From positions 124,001 through 188,000 of the forward strand of contig NZ_JBBOCJ010000001.1 in the NCBI RefSeq assembly GCF_038002345.1: a stretch of 64,000 nucleotides of DNA. Direction: 5' to 3'. Source of the DNA: Paenibacillus sp. FSL M7-0420 (lineage in GTDB: Bacteria > Bacillota > Bacilli > Paenibacillales > Paenibacillaceae). The first letter of the stretch is position 1; every line of letters starts with the position of its first letter. A program made the position numbers and the translations under genes. The notes under the pieces were generated by a model that had not been told where the DNA came from, did not search any database, and saw only the letters and a list, made by a program, of their open reading frames with translations. This document shows positions 17,996 through 27,800 of this stretch, in pieces.

Positions 17996-18712
17996 ATGAG
18001 ATTTAAAGATGTATTCTCAATTATAGGTCCGGCTATGGTCGGGCCTTCCAGTTCTCATACAGCGGGAGCCGCGCGGATCGGGCGGGCCGCAAGGCAGGTG
18101 CTTGGTGAGCTGCCGGGAGAGGCCGAGGTTACGTTCTTCGGTTCTTTTGCCGCGACTTATCAGGGACACGGGACAGACCGGGCGATCGCCGGAGGTCTGC
18201 TTGACTTCGCCACGGACGACCACCGGCTGCCGGATTCCATTGAGCTTGCGGCCGAAGCCGGGATGAGCCTCTCCTTCGGTCAGGGAACGGGGCTGTTTCC
18301 CCATCCCAATACGGTCCGTCTGCGCCTTGCAGGCAGGGAGAGCGGGACGGAGCTGACCCTTACCGGCACCTCCATCGGCGGCGGCAATATTGAGATTGTA
18401 GATATTGACGGCTTCAGCGTGAAGCTGACCGGCATGTACCCGACGGTGCTGATTCAGCATATGGATTATCTGGGTGTGCTGGCCAGTGTTACGGATGTCA
18501 TGCGGGAGGGCCAGTTCAATATCGGACATATGTCACTCGACCGGAAGAACCGCAGCGGGGCGGCCTTGACGGTGCTGGAGCTGGATGAGCCAGCCACGGC
18601 GGAGCTGCTGGAGAAGCTGCGGGCGCTTCCGGCAGTGAACAGCGTCAAGGTAGTCGATTTGAACGGCAATACACAAGAACAGACACAGAAGGGGAAGGAC
18701 ATCACAACATGA
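17996..18712 (+). CDS. sdaAB: L-serine ammonia-lyase, iron-sulfur-dependent, subunit beta
   Basis: The 238 residues begin MRFKDVFSIIGPAMVGPSSS followed by HTAGA, the signature of the beta subunit, and contain GHGTDRAIAGG and PHPNTVRL. A C-terminal ACT domain (~150-225: YPTVLIQHMDYLGVLASVTD) is a likely amino-acid sensor. With the alpha subunit it deaminates L-serine to pyruvate and ammonia using a [4Fe-4S] cluster. It overlaps sdaAA by four bases (ATGA), so the two are translationally coupled. Confidence 0.95.
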   Translation: MRFKDVFSIIGPAMVGPSSSHTAGAARIGRAARQVLGELPGEAEVTFFGSFAATYQGHGTDRAIAGGLLDFATDDHRLPDSIELAAEAGMSLSFGQGTGLFPHPNTVRLRLAGRESGTELTLTGTSIGGGNIEIVDIDGFSVKLTGMYPTVLIQHMDYLGVLASVTDVMREGQFNIGHMSLDRKNRSGAALTVLELDEPATAELLEKLRALPAVNSVKVVDLNGNTQEQTQKGKDITT

Positions 18713-19587
18713 ATTTTCAAACACTCAGCCAGCTGGCTGTACTATGCGGGGAGCGGGAGCTTGGAATCGGTGCTCTGATGCTTGAGGAGCAGAGTGCCGA
18801 ATCCGGCCGTTCCCAGGAGCAGGAATTTGCCACCATGCGTGAGTATTACGGGGTAATGAAGGAAGCGGTGCAACGCGGCATGACCGAAGATACCACCTCA
18901 CGCAGCGGCTTGACAGGCCTGGATGCCCAGCGGGTGGCCGCCTATAATGCAGCGGATGAGCCTTGTCTCGGGGGACCGGCAGGCCAGGCGATGGCGTATG
19001 CCCTTGCCGTCTCTGAAGTGAATGCCTCCATGGGCCGGATTATTGCCACACCGACTGCCGGTTCCTGCGGGATTATTCCCGGGGTGTTCTTGAGCTGTCA
19101 GGAGCGCTTCGGCTGGGACGATGATTATATGGTCTCCGGTCTGTTCGCGGCTGGAGCGATAGGGTATGTTATTGCTAATAATTCTTTTGTATCGGGTGCG
19201 GAAGGCGGCTGTCAGGCCGAGGTGGGTTCAGCGATCGGCATGGCGGCCGGAGCCTTGACCGAGATGCGCGGCGGGACTCCGGCACAGGCTGTACATGCGG
19301 TGGGTCTCGCGCTCAAAAATACACTGGGGCTGATCTGTGATCCGGTGGGCGGACTTGTGGAGATTCCATGCATTGTCCGCAACGGCTTCGGTGCCGTTAC
19401 GGCACTGGCGGCGGCGGATATGGCCTTGGCCGGCGTCCGTAGCGTGATTCCGTCCGATGAAGTGATTAAGGTCATGCTGGAGGTCGGCTCTGCGATGCCC
19501 GAGAAGCACCGGGAGACGGCCGGGGGCGGGCTGGCCCAGACCCCGACCGGCCGCCGGATTATGAAGGATCTGCGGAACCCGAAATAA
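18709..19587 (+). CDS. sdaAA: L-serine ammonia-lyase, iron-sulfur-dependent, subunit alpha
   Basis: The 292-residue catalytic subunit shows ATPTAGSCGIIPGVFLSCQE and GAEGGCQAEVGSAIGMAAGA and the segment LICDPVGGLVEIPCIVRNGF, which between them provide the cysteines for the iron-sulfur cluster. Length and order match the Bacillota two-subunit enzyme. Its ATG overlaps the stop of sdaAB. It is the last gene of the pair; no clear terminator is seen before the convergent gene at 19625. Confidence 0.95.
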   Translation: MNFQTLSQLAVLCGERELGIGALMLEEQSAESGRSQEQEFATMREYYGVMKEAVQRGMTEDTTSRSGLTGLDAQRVAAYNAADEPCLGGPAGQAMAYALAVSEVNASMGRIIATPTAGSCGIIPGVFLSCQERFGWDDDYMVSGLFAAGAIGYVIANNSFVSGAEGGCQAEVGSAIGMAAGALTEMRGGTPAQAVHAVGLALKNTLGLICDPVGGLVEIPCIVRNGFGAVTALAAADMALAGVRSVIPSDEVIKVMLEVGSAMPEKHRETAGGGLAQTPTGRRIMKDLRNPK

Positions 19588-19624
19588 CCGCCCGGTCACA
19601 GGCACACTTGCAGTCTGCCGTTCA

Positions 19625-19927
19625 TCAGAGCATACGGAAGCGTTCCAGGTGCTCCCATAAGCCCTCCTGCCGGAGAATCTCCGCCTGCTTCGGGCCCATG
19701 AGGTCGAAGTGGGGGAACGGCTGGCGGTTATGAATATACCGCGCGGGGAGACCATGCTTCCTGCACCACTCCCGCAGGCGGGGCAGATCGCTGCAGCCCA
19801 CTTTGGTGACGGTTGTGATCTCCGGGTAGCGTTTGTCTATCCAGTAATGGGTCAGGAACGCAATCTCCCCTGCGGAGACGGCCTGTTTCCAGCGGGTTAA
19901 TTCCGCCCGGTTGATTCCAAAAGCCAT
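19625..19927 (-). CDS. Conserved small protein (YneQ-like)
   Basis: The 100 residues start MAFGINRAELTRWKQAVSAG and contain EIAFLTHYWIDKRYPEITTV, VGCSDLPRLREWCRKHGL and a final FPHFDLMGPKQAEIL. This pattern matches, as far as I recall, B. subtilis YneQ and its relatives in Bacillota; function unknown. It is soluble, without membrane segments. A convergent arrangement with sdaAA leaves only 37 bp between the stops. Confidence 0.78.
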   Translation of the reverse strand: MAFGINRAELTRWKQAVSAGEIAFLTHYWIDKRYPEITTVTKVGCSDLPRLREWCRKHGLPARYIHNRQPFPHFDLMGPKQAEILRQEGLWEHLERFRML

Positions 19928-19999
19928 GGCTGTTCATCCTTATCTGTAAGAGTAAGTAGACTATATATAACGCAAATATTACCGGAAGGAGAGTGTATT

Positions 20000-20197
20000 A
20001 TGAACGGACAAGTAAGAGCCGATATCCGCCCCGGCATTCAGGTAGACATCGTACTGAAGCAGGATCAGGCAACCGGCAAGCTCACGCACGGCACAGTGAA
20101 AGACATCCTGACCAACTCGCCCCGCCATCCGCACGGGATCAAGGTGCGGCTAGCGGACGGCCAGGTTGGACGGGTCAAGAACATTACCGGCTCATGA
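20000..20197 (+). CDS. ywbE: YwbE family protein
   Basis: The 65 residues carry the full family signature: RADIRPGIQVDIVLKQDQAT, GKLTHGTVKDILTNSPRHPH and GIKVRLADGQVGRVKNI. It is a small beta-barrel protein of unknown role, widespread in bacteria. The ATG follows AAGGAGAGTGTATT. Its last 14 bases overlap the 3' end of the convergent HNH gene. Confidence 0.93.
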   Translation: MNGQVRADIRPGIQVDIVLKQDQATGKLTHGTVKDILTNSPRHPHGIKVRLADGQVGRVKNITGS

Positions 20198-20999
20198 ATT
20201 GCTCCACCGACTGGTCGGCCTTCGTCTGATTGCATAAATTGCAGGCACAGACGCAGTTATCCGGCGTAGTATGCCCGCCCTTGGCGCGGGGGAGCAGATG
20301 ATCAATGGTATCCCCGTATTGGCCGCAGAAATAACAGGTATAGTTGTCCCTCGTCAAAATATAGGCGCGGAAGTCCTTGTTGCTGTATAAGCGGCGGATC
20401 GTCCGCCGGTTCACGACGATGGCCGCATGCTCCTTGACCAGTGTCACGGCAAGCTCAAGGTCGATCTCCTGATGCCAGCGGCGGCCCTTATCGCTGTGCC
20501 CGCGCATGAGAATCATGCCCTTGGCTGAAGGAATCAGAGCAGAGGCATCCTGCGGATCGGGCTTCGGCCCGCGCTGCTGCGGAAGGCTGCGCCCGGTCTC
20601 GGCGGCATGCCGTGGACGCGCCTTGCCCTTAAGGCCGGCCGTGCCCGCGCTGCCTCTGGCGTCCCGGGCACGCTCCGGCCGGGAGGCTGGACGGGGCTGG
20701 GCCATGGGCGGCTTTGCCTTCTCGGGCGCCGCTGCCCCGGAGGTAGAGACCGGCCCCTTGTCCCGCTTAAGGGGGCTGGCCGGTCCGGCCTGGCGCTCCG
20801 GCAAGGCAGGCGCTGCGCTTGAATGCACTGGAGGCAAGGAAGCTTCGGCCTCGCGGAGCTTGCGGCATTCCCGGCACGCGCCGCGCCGGGACATGCCTTT
20901 GGCGCGCTTGCCTGTGCGTCTGCGGAATTCAGAGAGCGGCTTCAGCTGATGGCAGTACGCGCATTTTTTGGATGGAGGTAGAGTTGTAATCTCAGTCAT
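20184..20999 (-). CDS. HNH endonuclease with N-terminal zinc motif
   Basis: The 271 residues have three parts. Residues 13-45 hold a four-Cys zinc motif (C13-x2-C16 and C42-x2-C45). A Pro/Ala/Arg-rich linker spans ~50-150. The C-terminal HNH nuclease has CYFCGQYGDTIDHLLPRAKG and CVCACNLCNQTKADQ, giving the paired Cys and catalytic D-H. The ribosome site before ATG 20999 is weak, and a longer frame reaches 21143. No partner methylase or phage gene is nearby, so its role is unclear. Confidence 0.85.
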   Translation of the reverse strand: MTEITTLPPSKKCAYCHQLKPLSEFRRRTGKRAKGMSRRGACRECRKLREAEASLPPVHSSAAPALPERQAGPASPLKRDKGPVSTSGAAAPEKAKPPMAQPRPASRPERARDARGSAGTAGLKGKARPRHAAETGRSLPQQRGPKPDPQDASALIPSAKGMILMRGHSDKGRRWHQEIDLELAVTLVKEHAAIVVNRRTIRRLYSNKDFRAYILTRDNYTCYFCGQYGDTIDHLLPRAKGGHTTPDNCVCACNLCNQTKADQSVEQFMSR

Positions 21000-21299
21000 A
21001 AGTGTACTTGGCAGAAGCAGCCTTAAGCCGCAACCGTCCAATCCCTTCTGTATTGTGAATGATAATTGCATCTGCTTGTATGCGTCCGCTTTAATGTCAG
21101 TAGTTGTCCTAATTGATACTAGTATAGCGTAAACCGCAGACATTCACACAGCAGGCACATCATGCAAATTTTCCGGAGTGTGATTTCTTTCCCGGCAATC
21201 TTGAGGAGAAATGTGTAAAATCTCAATAAAGCATAGGTGCTAACCAGAAATAGCCCTAATCCGTAGCCGGAAAACATGTGCCTGAAATGAGGAATGAGG

Positions 21300-21782
21300 A
21301 TGAACGCTGCTAAAAAAATGCCAGGTGCTGTTAGGGTGCTGGTGGTACTTCAAGGGTTTTTGAGCTTGGGGGCCATCGCAGGCGGGCTGGCGCTGCTAAC
21401 GGATCCCAGCGGGGAATTGCTCGGTATGCCGGCCACTGCAATGGCACGGATGCCCTTTCACAGCTTTGCCGTCCCTGGGCTGCTGCTGCTGTCCGTATTC
21501 GGCATGCTCCCGCTGCTCGTGCTGTACGGCCTCTGGAAGCAGCCGCAGTGGGCTTGGAGCTACGCCTTGACACCGTTCAAGGAGCGGCATGCGGCCTGGA
21601 GCTTTTCGCTCTATATCGGCTTCGGCCAGATTATCTGGATTATGGTGCAGACCTACATGTGGAACATGGTCAGCTTGATTCATGTGTTCTATATGTCGCT
21701 GGGAATGCTGATTCAGATCGTGACGCTGCTGCCCGGGGTTCAAAGATATTTTATGCTGGACGGCCGTGCCGAAAGAAGTTAG
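21300..21782 (+). CDS. Membrane protein of unknown function
   Basis: The 160 residues hold four membrane helices: VRVLVVLQGFLSLGAIAGGL, SFAVPGLLLLSVFGMLPLLV, the WSFSLYIGFGQIIWIMVQTY stretch, and a C-terminal VFYMSLGMLIQIVTLL. The ATG at 21300 has TGAGGA six bases upstream; ATG 21294 is an alternative. The layout is like small uncharacterised Paenibacillus membrane proteins. It precedes the LacI gene by ~50 bp and may share its transcript. Confidence 0.7.
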   Translation: MNAAKKMPGAVRVLVVLQGFLSLGAIAGGLALLTDPSGELLGMPATAMARMPFHSFAVPGLLLLSVFGMLPLLVLYGLWKQPQWAWSYALTPFKERHAAWSFSLYIGFGQIIWIMVQTYMWNMVSLIHVFYMSLGMLIQIVTLLPGVQRYFMLDGRAERS

Positions 21783-21834
21783 AATGTCAGTGAACATAAA
21801 AGGGCTTTCATTGAGCTGCGGGAGTGAACCGGAA

Positions 21835-22848
21835 ATGACCACGATATACGATATTGCCAAAAGGACCGGCTACTCACCAACCACAGTGTCCAAGGCGTTC
21901 AATAACTATTCCGATGTGCGGGAGAAGACGCGTGAGGAGATTCTGCGTACCGCCCGGGAGATGGGGTATCTTCCCAATGCGCATGCACGTACACTGACGA
22001 CCAAGAAATCCTGGACCATCGGTGTGCTGTTTGTGGAGAATACGGGGGCGGGAATCCGCCATCCTTTTTTCAGCGCAGTGATTGAGAGCTTCAAGCAGGT
22101 TGCCGTAGCCAAGGGCTATGCCCTCATGTTCATCTCGAAGGATGTAGGCGGCAAGCAGAGCGGATATCTGGAGAACTGCCGGATTCGCGGCGTCGACGGG
22201 GTGGTAGTGTTCCTCTCTGATTATGATGACCCGTATTTCCGGGAGCTGCTGGAGAGTGATATTCCGACCGTGGTGCTCGATTTCGAGACGGAGCTGTCGC
22301 ATACAGTCTGCTCGGATAATATGACGGGTGCGCTGCAGGCCGTGGAGTATCTGGCCAGTCTTGGACACCGCCGGATTGCCCATATCTCGGGAGGCGGGAA
22401 CACCTATCCGGGACAGCAGCGGGAGCTGGGGTACAGAACGGCGATGAAGCAGCAGGGACTTGAGGTGCCGGATGAATATGTGGCTGAGGGAGCCTTCTAC
22501 GCGCTGGAGAATGGTTATGGTGCAATGAAGCGTCTGCTGGCGTTGCCGCAGCGGCCGACGGCTGTTTTTGCTTCGGGTGACTTGCTGGCCCTGGGTGCGG
22601 TAATGGCGGCCAAGGATCAGGGGCTTGCGGTGCCGGAGGATGTCTCTGTGATGGGTTATGACGACATTGAGCTTGCCGGATACGTTACGCCTGCGCTGAC
22701 CACTGTACGCCAGAATACCGAAATGCTGGGGACCCGGGCGGCGGAGCTGCTGCTGGCATCTATGAACGGTCCAGGTACGGCACAGGAAGCACTTGTGCTG
22801 CCTGTGGAGATTATTGTGAGGGATTCCTGCGCACCGCCGCGCATGTGA
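21835..22848 (+). CDS. LacI family transcriptional regulator
   Basis: The 337-residue repressor starts with the LacI helix-turn-helix (MTTIYDIAKRTGYSPTTVSK) and hinge (GYLPNAHARTLTT), followed by a periplasmic-binding-protein-like sensor domain with HRRIAHISGGGNT, AVFASGDLLALGAVMAAKDQ and VPEDVSVMGYDDIELAGYVT. I start it at the HTH methionine, as in the family, rather than the in-frame ATG at 21784. It probably controls the GH30 gene 108 bp downstream through the palindrome at 22888-22909. Confidence 0.92.
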   Translation: MTTIYDIAKRTGYSPTTVSKAFNNYSDVREKTREEILRTAREMGYLPNAHARTLTTKKSWTIGVLFVENTGAGIRHPFFSAVIESFKQVAVAKGYALMFISKDVGGKQSGYLENCRIRGVDGVVVFLSDYDDPYFRELLESDIPTVVLDFETELSHTVCSDNMTGALQAVEYLASLGHRRIAHISGGGNTYPGQQRELGYRTAMKQQGLEVPDEYVAEGAFYALENGYGAMKRLLALPQRPTAVFASGDLLALGAVMAAKDQGLAVPEDVSVMGYDDIELAGYVTPALTTVRQNTEMLGTRAAELLLASMNGPGTAQEALVLPVEIIVRDSCAPPRM

Positions 22849-22887
22849 TGAAGGTGCGTACATTCAGGAATACCTTTTTTTTCGGCA

Positions 22888-22909
22888 AAATCGAAACCGG
22901 TTTCGATTT
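22888..22909 (+). promoter_or_regulatory. LacI-type operator in front of the GH30 gene
   Basis: A perfect 22-bp palindrome whose core is ATCGAAACCGGTTTCGAT (22890-22907), with a central CG as expected for LacI-family sites. It lies between the regulator and the GH30 gene. Fourteen bases of it recur at 29816-29829 inside the downstream permease gene. Confidence 0.8.
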
Positions 22910-22956
22910 CTTTCGTCCCTGGTTTCGCTGGCACAAATAATAAAGGAGTGATGGAC

Positions 22957-24300
22957 ATGACAACCGTTCAAACCGTAGTCACCGCCAAAGATACAGGAGA
23001 TCGCCTGAGTCCCAAGGATGGCATTCAGTTCAGCGCAGAGGGCGCAGCGGCAAAAGCAGATATCGTGCTGCACCCGGAGCAGGCGTTCCAGACCATTATT
23101 GGTTTTGGCGGCGCATTCACAGAAGCAGCGGCTTATACCTTGTCCCGGATGAGTCCTGCGAAGCGCACAGAGGTCATCCGGCGGTATTTTGACCCGGTAG
23201 ACGGGCTGAATTACAGTATGGGCCGTGTGCATATCCATAGCTGCGACTTCGCACTCGGCAATTATACGTATGTGGAGGATGGGGATACGGAGCTTAAGAC
23301 CTTCGATATCTCGCGTGACCATAAGTGGGTTCTGCCGCTGATTAAGGATGCTATGGAGGTCCGGGGCGAACCGTTCACCATGCTGGCCTCCCCGTGGAGC
23401 CCGCCTGCCTGGATGAAGACGAACGGGGAGATGAACAACGGCGGCTCGCTGAAGCCGGAGTATGCGCCGGTCTGGGCGCGGTATTACACCAAATTCATCG
23501 AGGCCTACCGCAAGGAAGGCGTTCCGGTCTGGGCTGTCTCTGTACAGAATGAGCCTGCAGCGGTGCAGACCTGGGATTCCTGTGTGTACAGTGCGGAGGA
23601 AGAGCGTGATTTTGTCAAAACCCATCTCGGCCCCGTGATGCACGAAGCCGGAATGGGCGATGTGAACATCGTAATCTGGGATCATAACCGCGACATTATG
23701 GTCGAGCGTGTGACCCCGATTCTGTCAGACCCGGAAGCTGCACAGTATGTCTGGGGGACCGGTATCCACTGGTACGGCGGCGAGGAGTTCGGCAATGTGA
23801 AGCAGGTGCATGAGCTTTTCCCGGATAAGCATGTGCTGTTCACCGAAGGCTGCCAGGAGGGCGGCGTGCGTCTGGGAGAATGGTTCACGGGCGAGCGCTA
23901 TGGCCGCAATATGATCGGCGATCTGAATGCCTGGACCGAAGGTTACCTGGACTGGAATCTGGTGCTGGATGAGACAGGCGGGCCGAACCATGTGGGCAAT
24001 CTCTGCGATGCTCCGGTGATCGCGGATACGGCTACTGACGAGGTCCACTACAACAGCTCGTATTACTACATCGGGCATTTCAGCAAATTCATCGCTCCGG
24101 GTGCGGTGCGGATCGGCCTGGATTCGGCGGCGGCAGATGTGCTGTCGGCAGCGTTCCGCAATCCGGACGGCAGTCTCGCTGTGGTGCTGATGAACGAAGG
24201 CGGGGAAGCACGTACGCTGACGCTGGGACTGGGCGCTGAGACCGCCGAATGTACGCTGCCTGCGCACTCTATCGCGACACATCTGATTACGCAGGGGTAG
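22957..24300 (+). CDS. Glycoside hydrolase family 30 enzyme (glucosylceramidase-like)
   Basis: The 447 residues form a (beta/alpha)8 barrel with a C-terminal beta sandwich. The opening FQTIIGFGGAFTEAAAYTLS is the GH30 hallmark. The acid/base is Glu199 in SVQNEPAA and the nucleophile Glu297 in LFTEGCQE. Members cleave beta-1,6- or beta-1,3-glucans, or glucosyl- and xylosyl-linked substrates, with retention. There is no signal peptide, so it acts in the cytoplasm on imported oligosaccharides. AAAGGAG lies eight bases before the chosen ATG 22957. Confidence 0.92.
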   Translation: MTTVQTVVTAKDTGDRLSPKDGIQFSAEGAAAKADIVLHPEQAFQTIIGFGGAFTEAAAYTLSRMSPAKRTEVIRRYFDPVDGLNYSMGRVHIHSCDFALGNYTYVEDGDTELKTFDISRDHKWVLPLIKDAMEVRGEPFTMLASPWSPPAWMKTNGEMNNGGSLKPEYAPVWARYYTKFIEAYRKEGVPVWAVSVQNEPAAVQTWDSCVYSAEEERDFVKTHLGPVMHEAGMGDVNIVIWDHNRDIMVERVTPILSDPEAAQYVWGTGIHWYGGEEFGNVKQVHELFPDKHVLFTEGCQEGGVRLGEWFTGERYGRNMIGDLNAWTEGYLDWNLVLDETGGPNHVGNLCDAPVIADTATDEVHYNSSYYYIGHFSKFIAPGAVRIGLDSAAADVLSAAFRNPDGSLAVVLMNEGGEARTLTLGLGAETAECTLPAHSIATHLITQG

Positions 24301-24815
24301 GCCTGCATAGTGGAGCAAGGTTAGAGGGCGGGCTCTGTGGAGTAGCTGGAAGAAGGATCGAGCGGCGGGGCTGTACAGTAGCTTGAAAGAGGAATGTGAT
24401 CCGGCGGGAGCGTACTGGTGTAAGTGGGTGGACGATTGCATTTTGTACACTAGATTCCTGTTATTCACGCCTAAATTAGCGATCTATTGCACTAGGTACA
24501 GTAGAATCCTGCGTAAGCGGCCTTTTTGGGCAGCAAGCCGGGAATCTACTGTATGAAATACAACAGAAGGCTGGTCGGGAGCGTAATGAGACAAATTTTA
24601 TTGTACAAAGTGTAATCACCCAGGCGGGTGGCTAATCTTCAAAGGGCTGTAGAGCGGTCATAAAGCGAAGGCACCCAGACTGGCAGCAGCCATTCAGGGG
24701 GCGCAATTACCCAAAAGTTATATCGCAAGGGAAAGTTCAGCCGACAACGTAGCTACTACGGCCCGGTAGCTGAAGCGGGCTGTAAGCATTCATTGATATT
24801 TTAGGAGGAGTAAAT
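24301..24815. repeat. Intergenic region with degenerate 51-bp-period dyads
   Basis: TTGCATTTTGTACACTAGA has its TGTACA at 24444 and a second copy, TTGCACTAGGTACAGTAGA, has GGTACA at 24495, exactly 51 bp later. A third variant, CTGTATGAAATACAACAG, follows at ~24549. A further pair, GTGGAGTAGC / GTACAGTAGC, lies at ~24338 and 24373. No gene is supported here. The GH94 ribosome site AGGAGG ends the region. Confidence 0.55.
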
Positions 24816-27800
24816 ATGAGCCGTTATACTTTTGACTCAGGAAAATTTGTGATCGAGCAGTTCCACGAAGGCAAGCCGTTTGCCAGCTTCCTGCCCGGCC
24901 TGGCCGGACTGAAGGGGATACCGATGTGGACGTTCTATGTGAACCGCGGCCAAGGGATCAGCAGCTTCGGCGTACGGGACAAAAACTCGCCGATTATGGA
25001 GTTCTCTCCAGCCAATATTTCCTACAAGAACGTAACATCGACCGGCTTCCGTACCTTCATCAAGCTGAAGGGAGCAGCAGAGATCTATGAACCGTTCCAG
25101 TCAGCCCGCCCGGACCCGGCAGCCAAGCGGATCATGACCATTCTGCCGAACGGACTGACCATTGAGGAATCGCATGCCGGACATGGACTGAAGACTACGG
25201 TCCACTATTTCAACCTTCCGGGGGATGATTATGCCGCGCTGGTCCGCCAGGTGGAGATTCAGAATACCGGCGGGGCTGAGCTTGAGCTGGAACTGCTGGA
25301 CGGTCTGCCGGAGGTGCTTCCATTCGGGGTAGAGAACAGCAACTATAAGGAGATGGGGAACCTGCTCCGCAGCTGGATGGATGTGTTCAACCTGGAGCAC
25401 GGGATTCCGTTCTACAAGCTGCGCTCCGGCACGAATGACGATGCCGAAATCGGCAAGATCGAGAGCGGGCATTTCTATCTCTCCTCCACGGCGGAAGGGG
25501 AATTGCTCCGTCCGCTGGTAGACTATGAGGTGATTTTTGGCGGGAATACTTCACTGACCTACCCCGACCGCTTCGCGGCGCTTCCGCTGGCCGAGCTGCT
25601 GGCACAGGCGCAGTATCCGGTCAACAAGGTGCCGTGCGGCTTCAGCGGCACAGCCCGCACGCTGGCCCCGGGGGCTTCGCTGAAGCTGAACACCATCATC
25701 GGGCATGTGAATGATATTGCCCGGATTAATGAACGGACGGCGGAGTTGTGCCGTGCGGAGTATTTTGCCGCCAAGTCCCTTGAAGCTGCCGCGCTTACCG
25801 AGGAGTTAACTGCGGATATCGCCACCCGGACGTCCTCGCCGATCTTTGACGCGTATTGCCGCCAGTCCTATCTCGACAATTTCCTGCGCGGGGGATATCC
25901 GTTTATTTTTGACAATGGGGAAGAGGGCTTCGTGGTCCATCTCTACTCCCGCAAGCATGGCGATATGGAACGGGATTATAACTTCTTCTCGCTGGCCCCC
26001 GAATATTATTCGCAGGGGAACGGGAATTTCCGCGATATGAACCAGAACCGCCGGAATGACGTCTTTTTCCATCCCAAGGTGGGCAGCTTCAATATCAAAA
26101 TGTTCTATAGCCTGATTCAGGCGGACGGCTACAACCCGCTCAGTGTGCAGGGCACCAGCTTCGAGATTCTGCCGGGTGCGGAAGAGCAGCTTAAGGCATG
26201 GCTGGACGGGGCGCTTGCGGAGCAGCATGCGGGACTTACACAGCTCCTGGCCGGACGCTTCACCGCAGGCAGTCTGATTAACTATATTGCCGATCAGCAG
26301 ATCGTGTTAACCCTAAGTGAGCAGGAATTCCTCAGCGGGGTGCTTGCGTTGTCGCAGCAGAACATTGAAGCCGCCTTCGGCGAAGGGTTCTGGTCGGATC
26401 ACTGGACGTATAATCTGGACCTGGTGGAAGGCTATCTGGATATTTATCCTGAGCGCCTTGGGGAGCTGCTGTTCGGGGATGAGACGTATGCGTTCTACGA
26501 CTCTCCAGCCTATGTCCTGCCGCGCAGCGAGAAGTACGTGATTAGCGGCGGCAAGGTGCGGCAGTTCGGAGCTCTGCTGGAGGATGAGGAGAAGCTGCAT
26601 AAGCTGAAGCGCAAGGCATCCGGTACCGAGTGGCTGCGCACACAAGGCGGGCACGGGGAGATCTACCGGACCAGCTTATTTGTGAAAATGCTGTCGCTCG
26701 CCCTGAACAAATTCGCCACGCTTGACCCGTATGGCATGGGTGTGGAGATGGAGGCGAACAAGCCAGGCTGGAACGATGCGATGAACGGGCTGCCGGGCCT
26801 GATCGGCTCCGGGATGAGCGAGACGCTGGAGCTGAAGCGGATGCTGGTCTTCATGTCGGAAGCGCTGGAGAACTGTGCGGAGCTTCCTTCCGCAGTTGCT
26901 CTCCCGTCGGAGATCGCGGCGCTGCTGACACAGGTAGGCCAGGCTGTAACGGAAGTGCTGGACGGTTCGCTGGACCCATTCCTGTACTGGGACCGCATAG
27001 CCTCGGCACGTGAGGCTTACCGGGCAGACATCCGCTTTGGGATTACCGGCGAAACTACGGACTACTCTGTTGCCGAGATCCGCGATATGCTGGCCCGGTG
27101 TATCATCAAGGTGGATCAGGGGATTGCGCGTGCGGTGGAGATGGGCGGCGGACTGGTGCCCACCTATTTCCGTTTCGAGGCTACGCGCTTCCGGCCGGTC
27201 ACGGATGCTGCCGGAGCGCTGGTCATCAGCGGCTATGGACTGCCTAAGGCAGTAGTGGAGGAATTCGAGGCTTCGGCGCTGCCGTATTTCCTGGAAGGTC
27301 CAACCCGCTGGCTCAAAACTCTAGATGATCTTGAGACTGCCAAGGATATATACAGCCGGGTGAAGCAGAGCGGGCTGTTCGATCCGGTCACCTCGATGTA
27401 CCGCACTTCGGTATCGCTGGAGGAAGAGGGGCACGAGATCGGACGCATCCGGGCCTTCACCGCCGGGTGGCAGGAGCGGGAATCCAACTTCCTGCATATG
27501 TCGTATAAATATCTGCTGGAGCTGCTGAAGGCGGGGCTGTATGAAGAATTCTACAGTGAGCTGAGAACGTCGCTGATTCCGTTCCTTGATCCGGAGGTCT
27601 ATGGACGCAGTACGCTGGAGAATTCGTCGTTCATCTCCACGGGCGGCAACCCTGACCCGAATACACACGGACGGGGGTTCGTTGCCCGGCTGAGCGGCTC
27701 CACGGCCGAGTTCCTGAGCATGTGGAGAACGATGATGGCAGGCAGCAGCCTGTTTGCTATCGAGAATGGCGAGTTGACTCTGGCGCTGCATCCGGCCCTT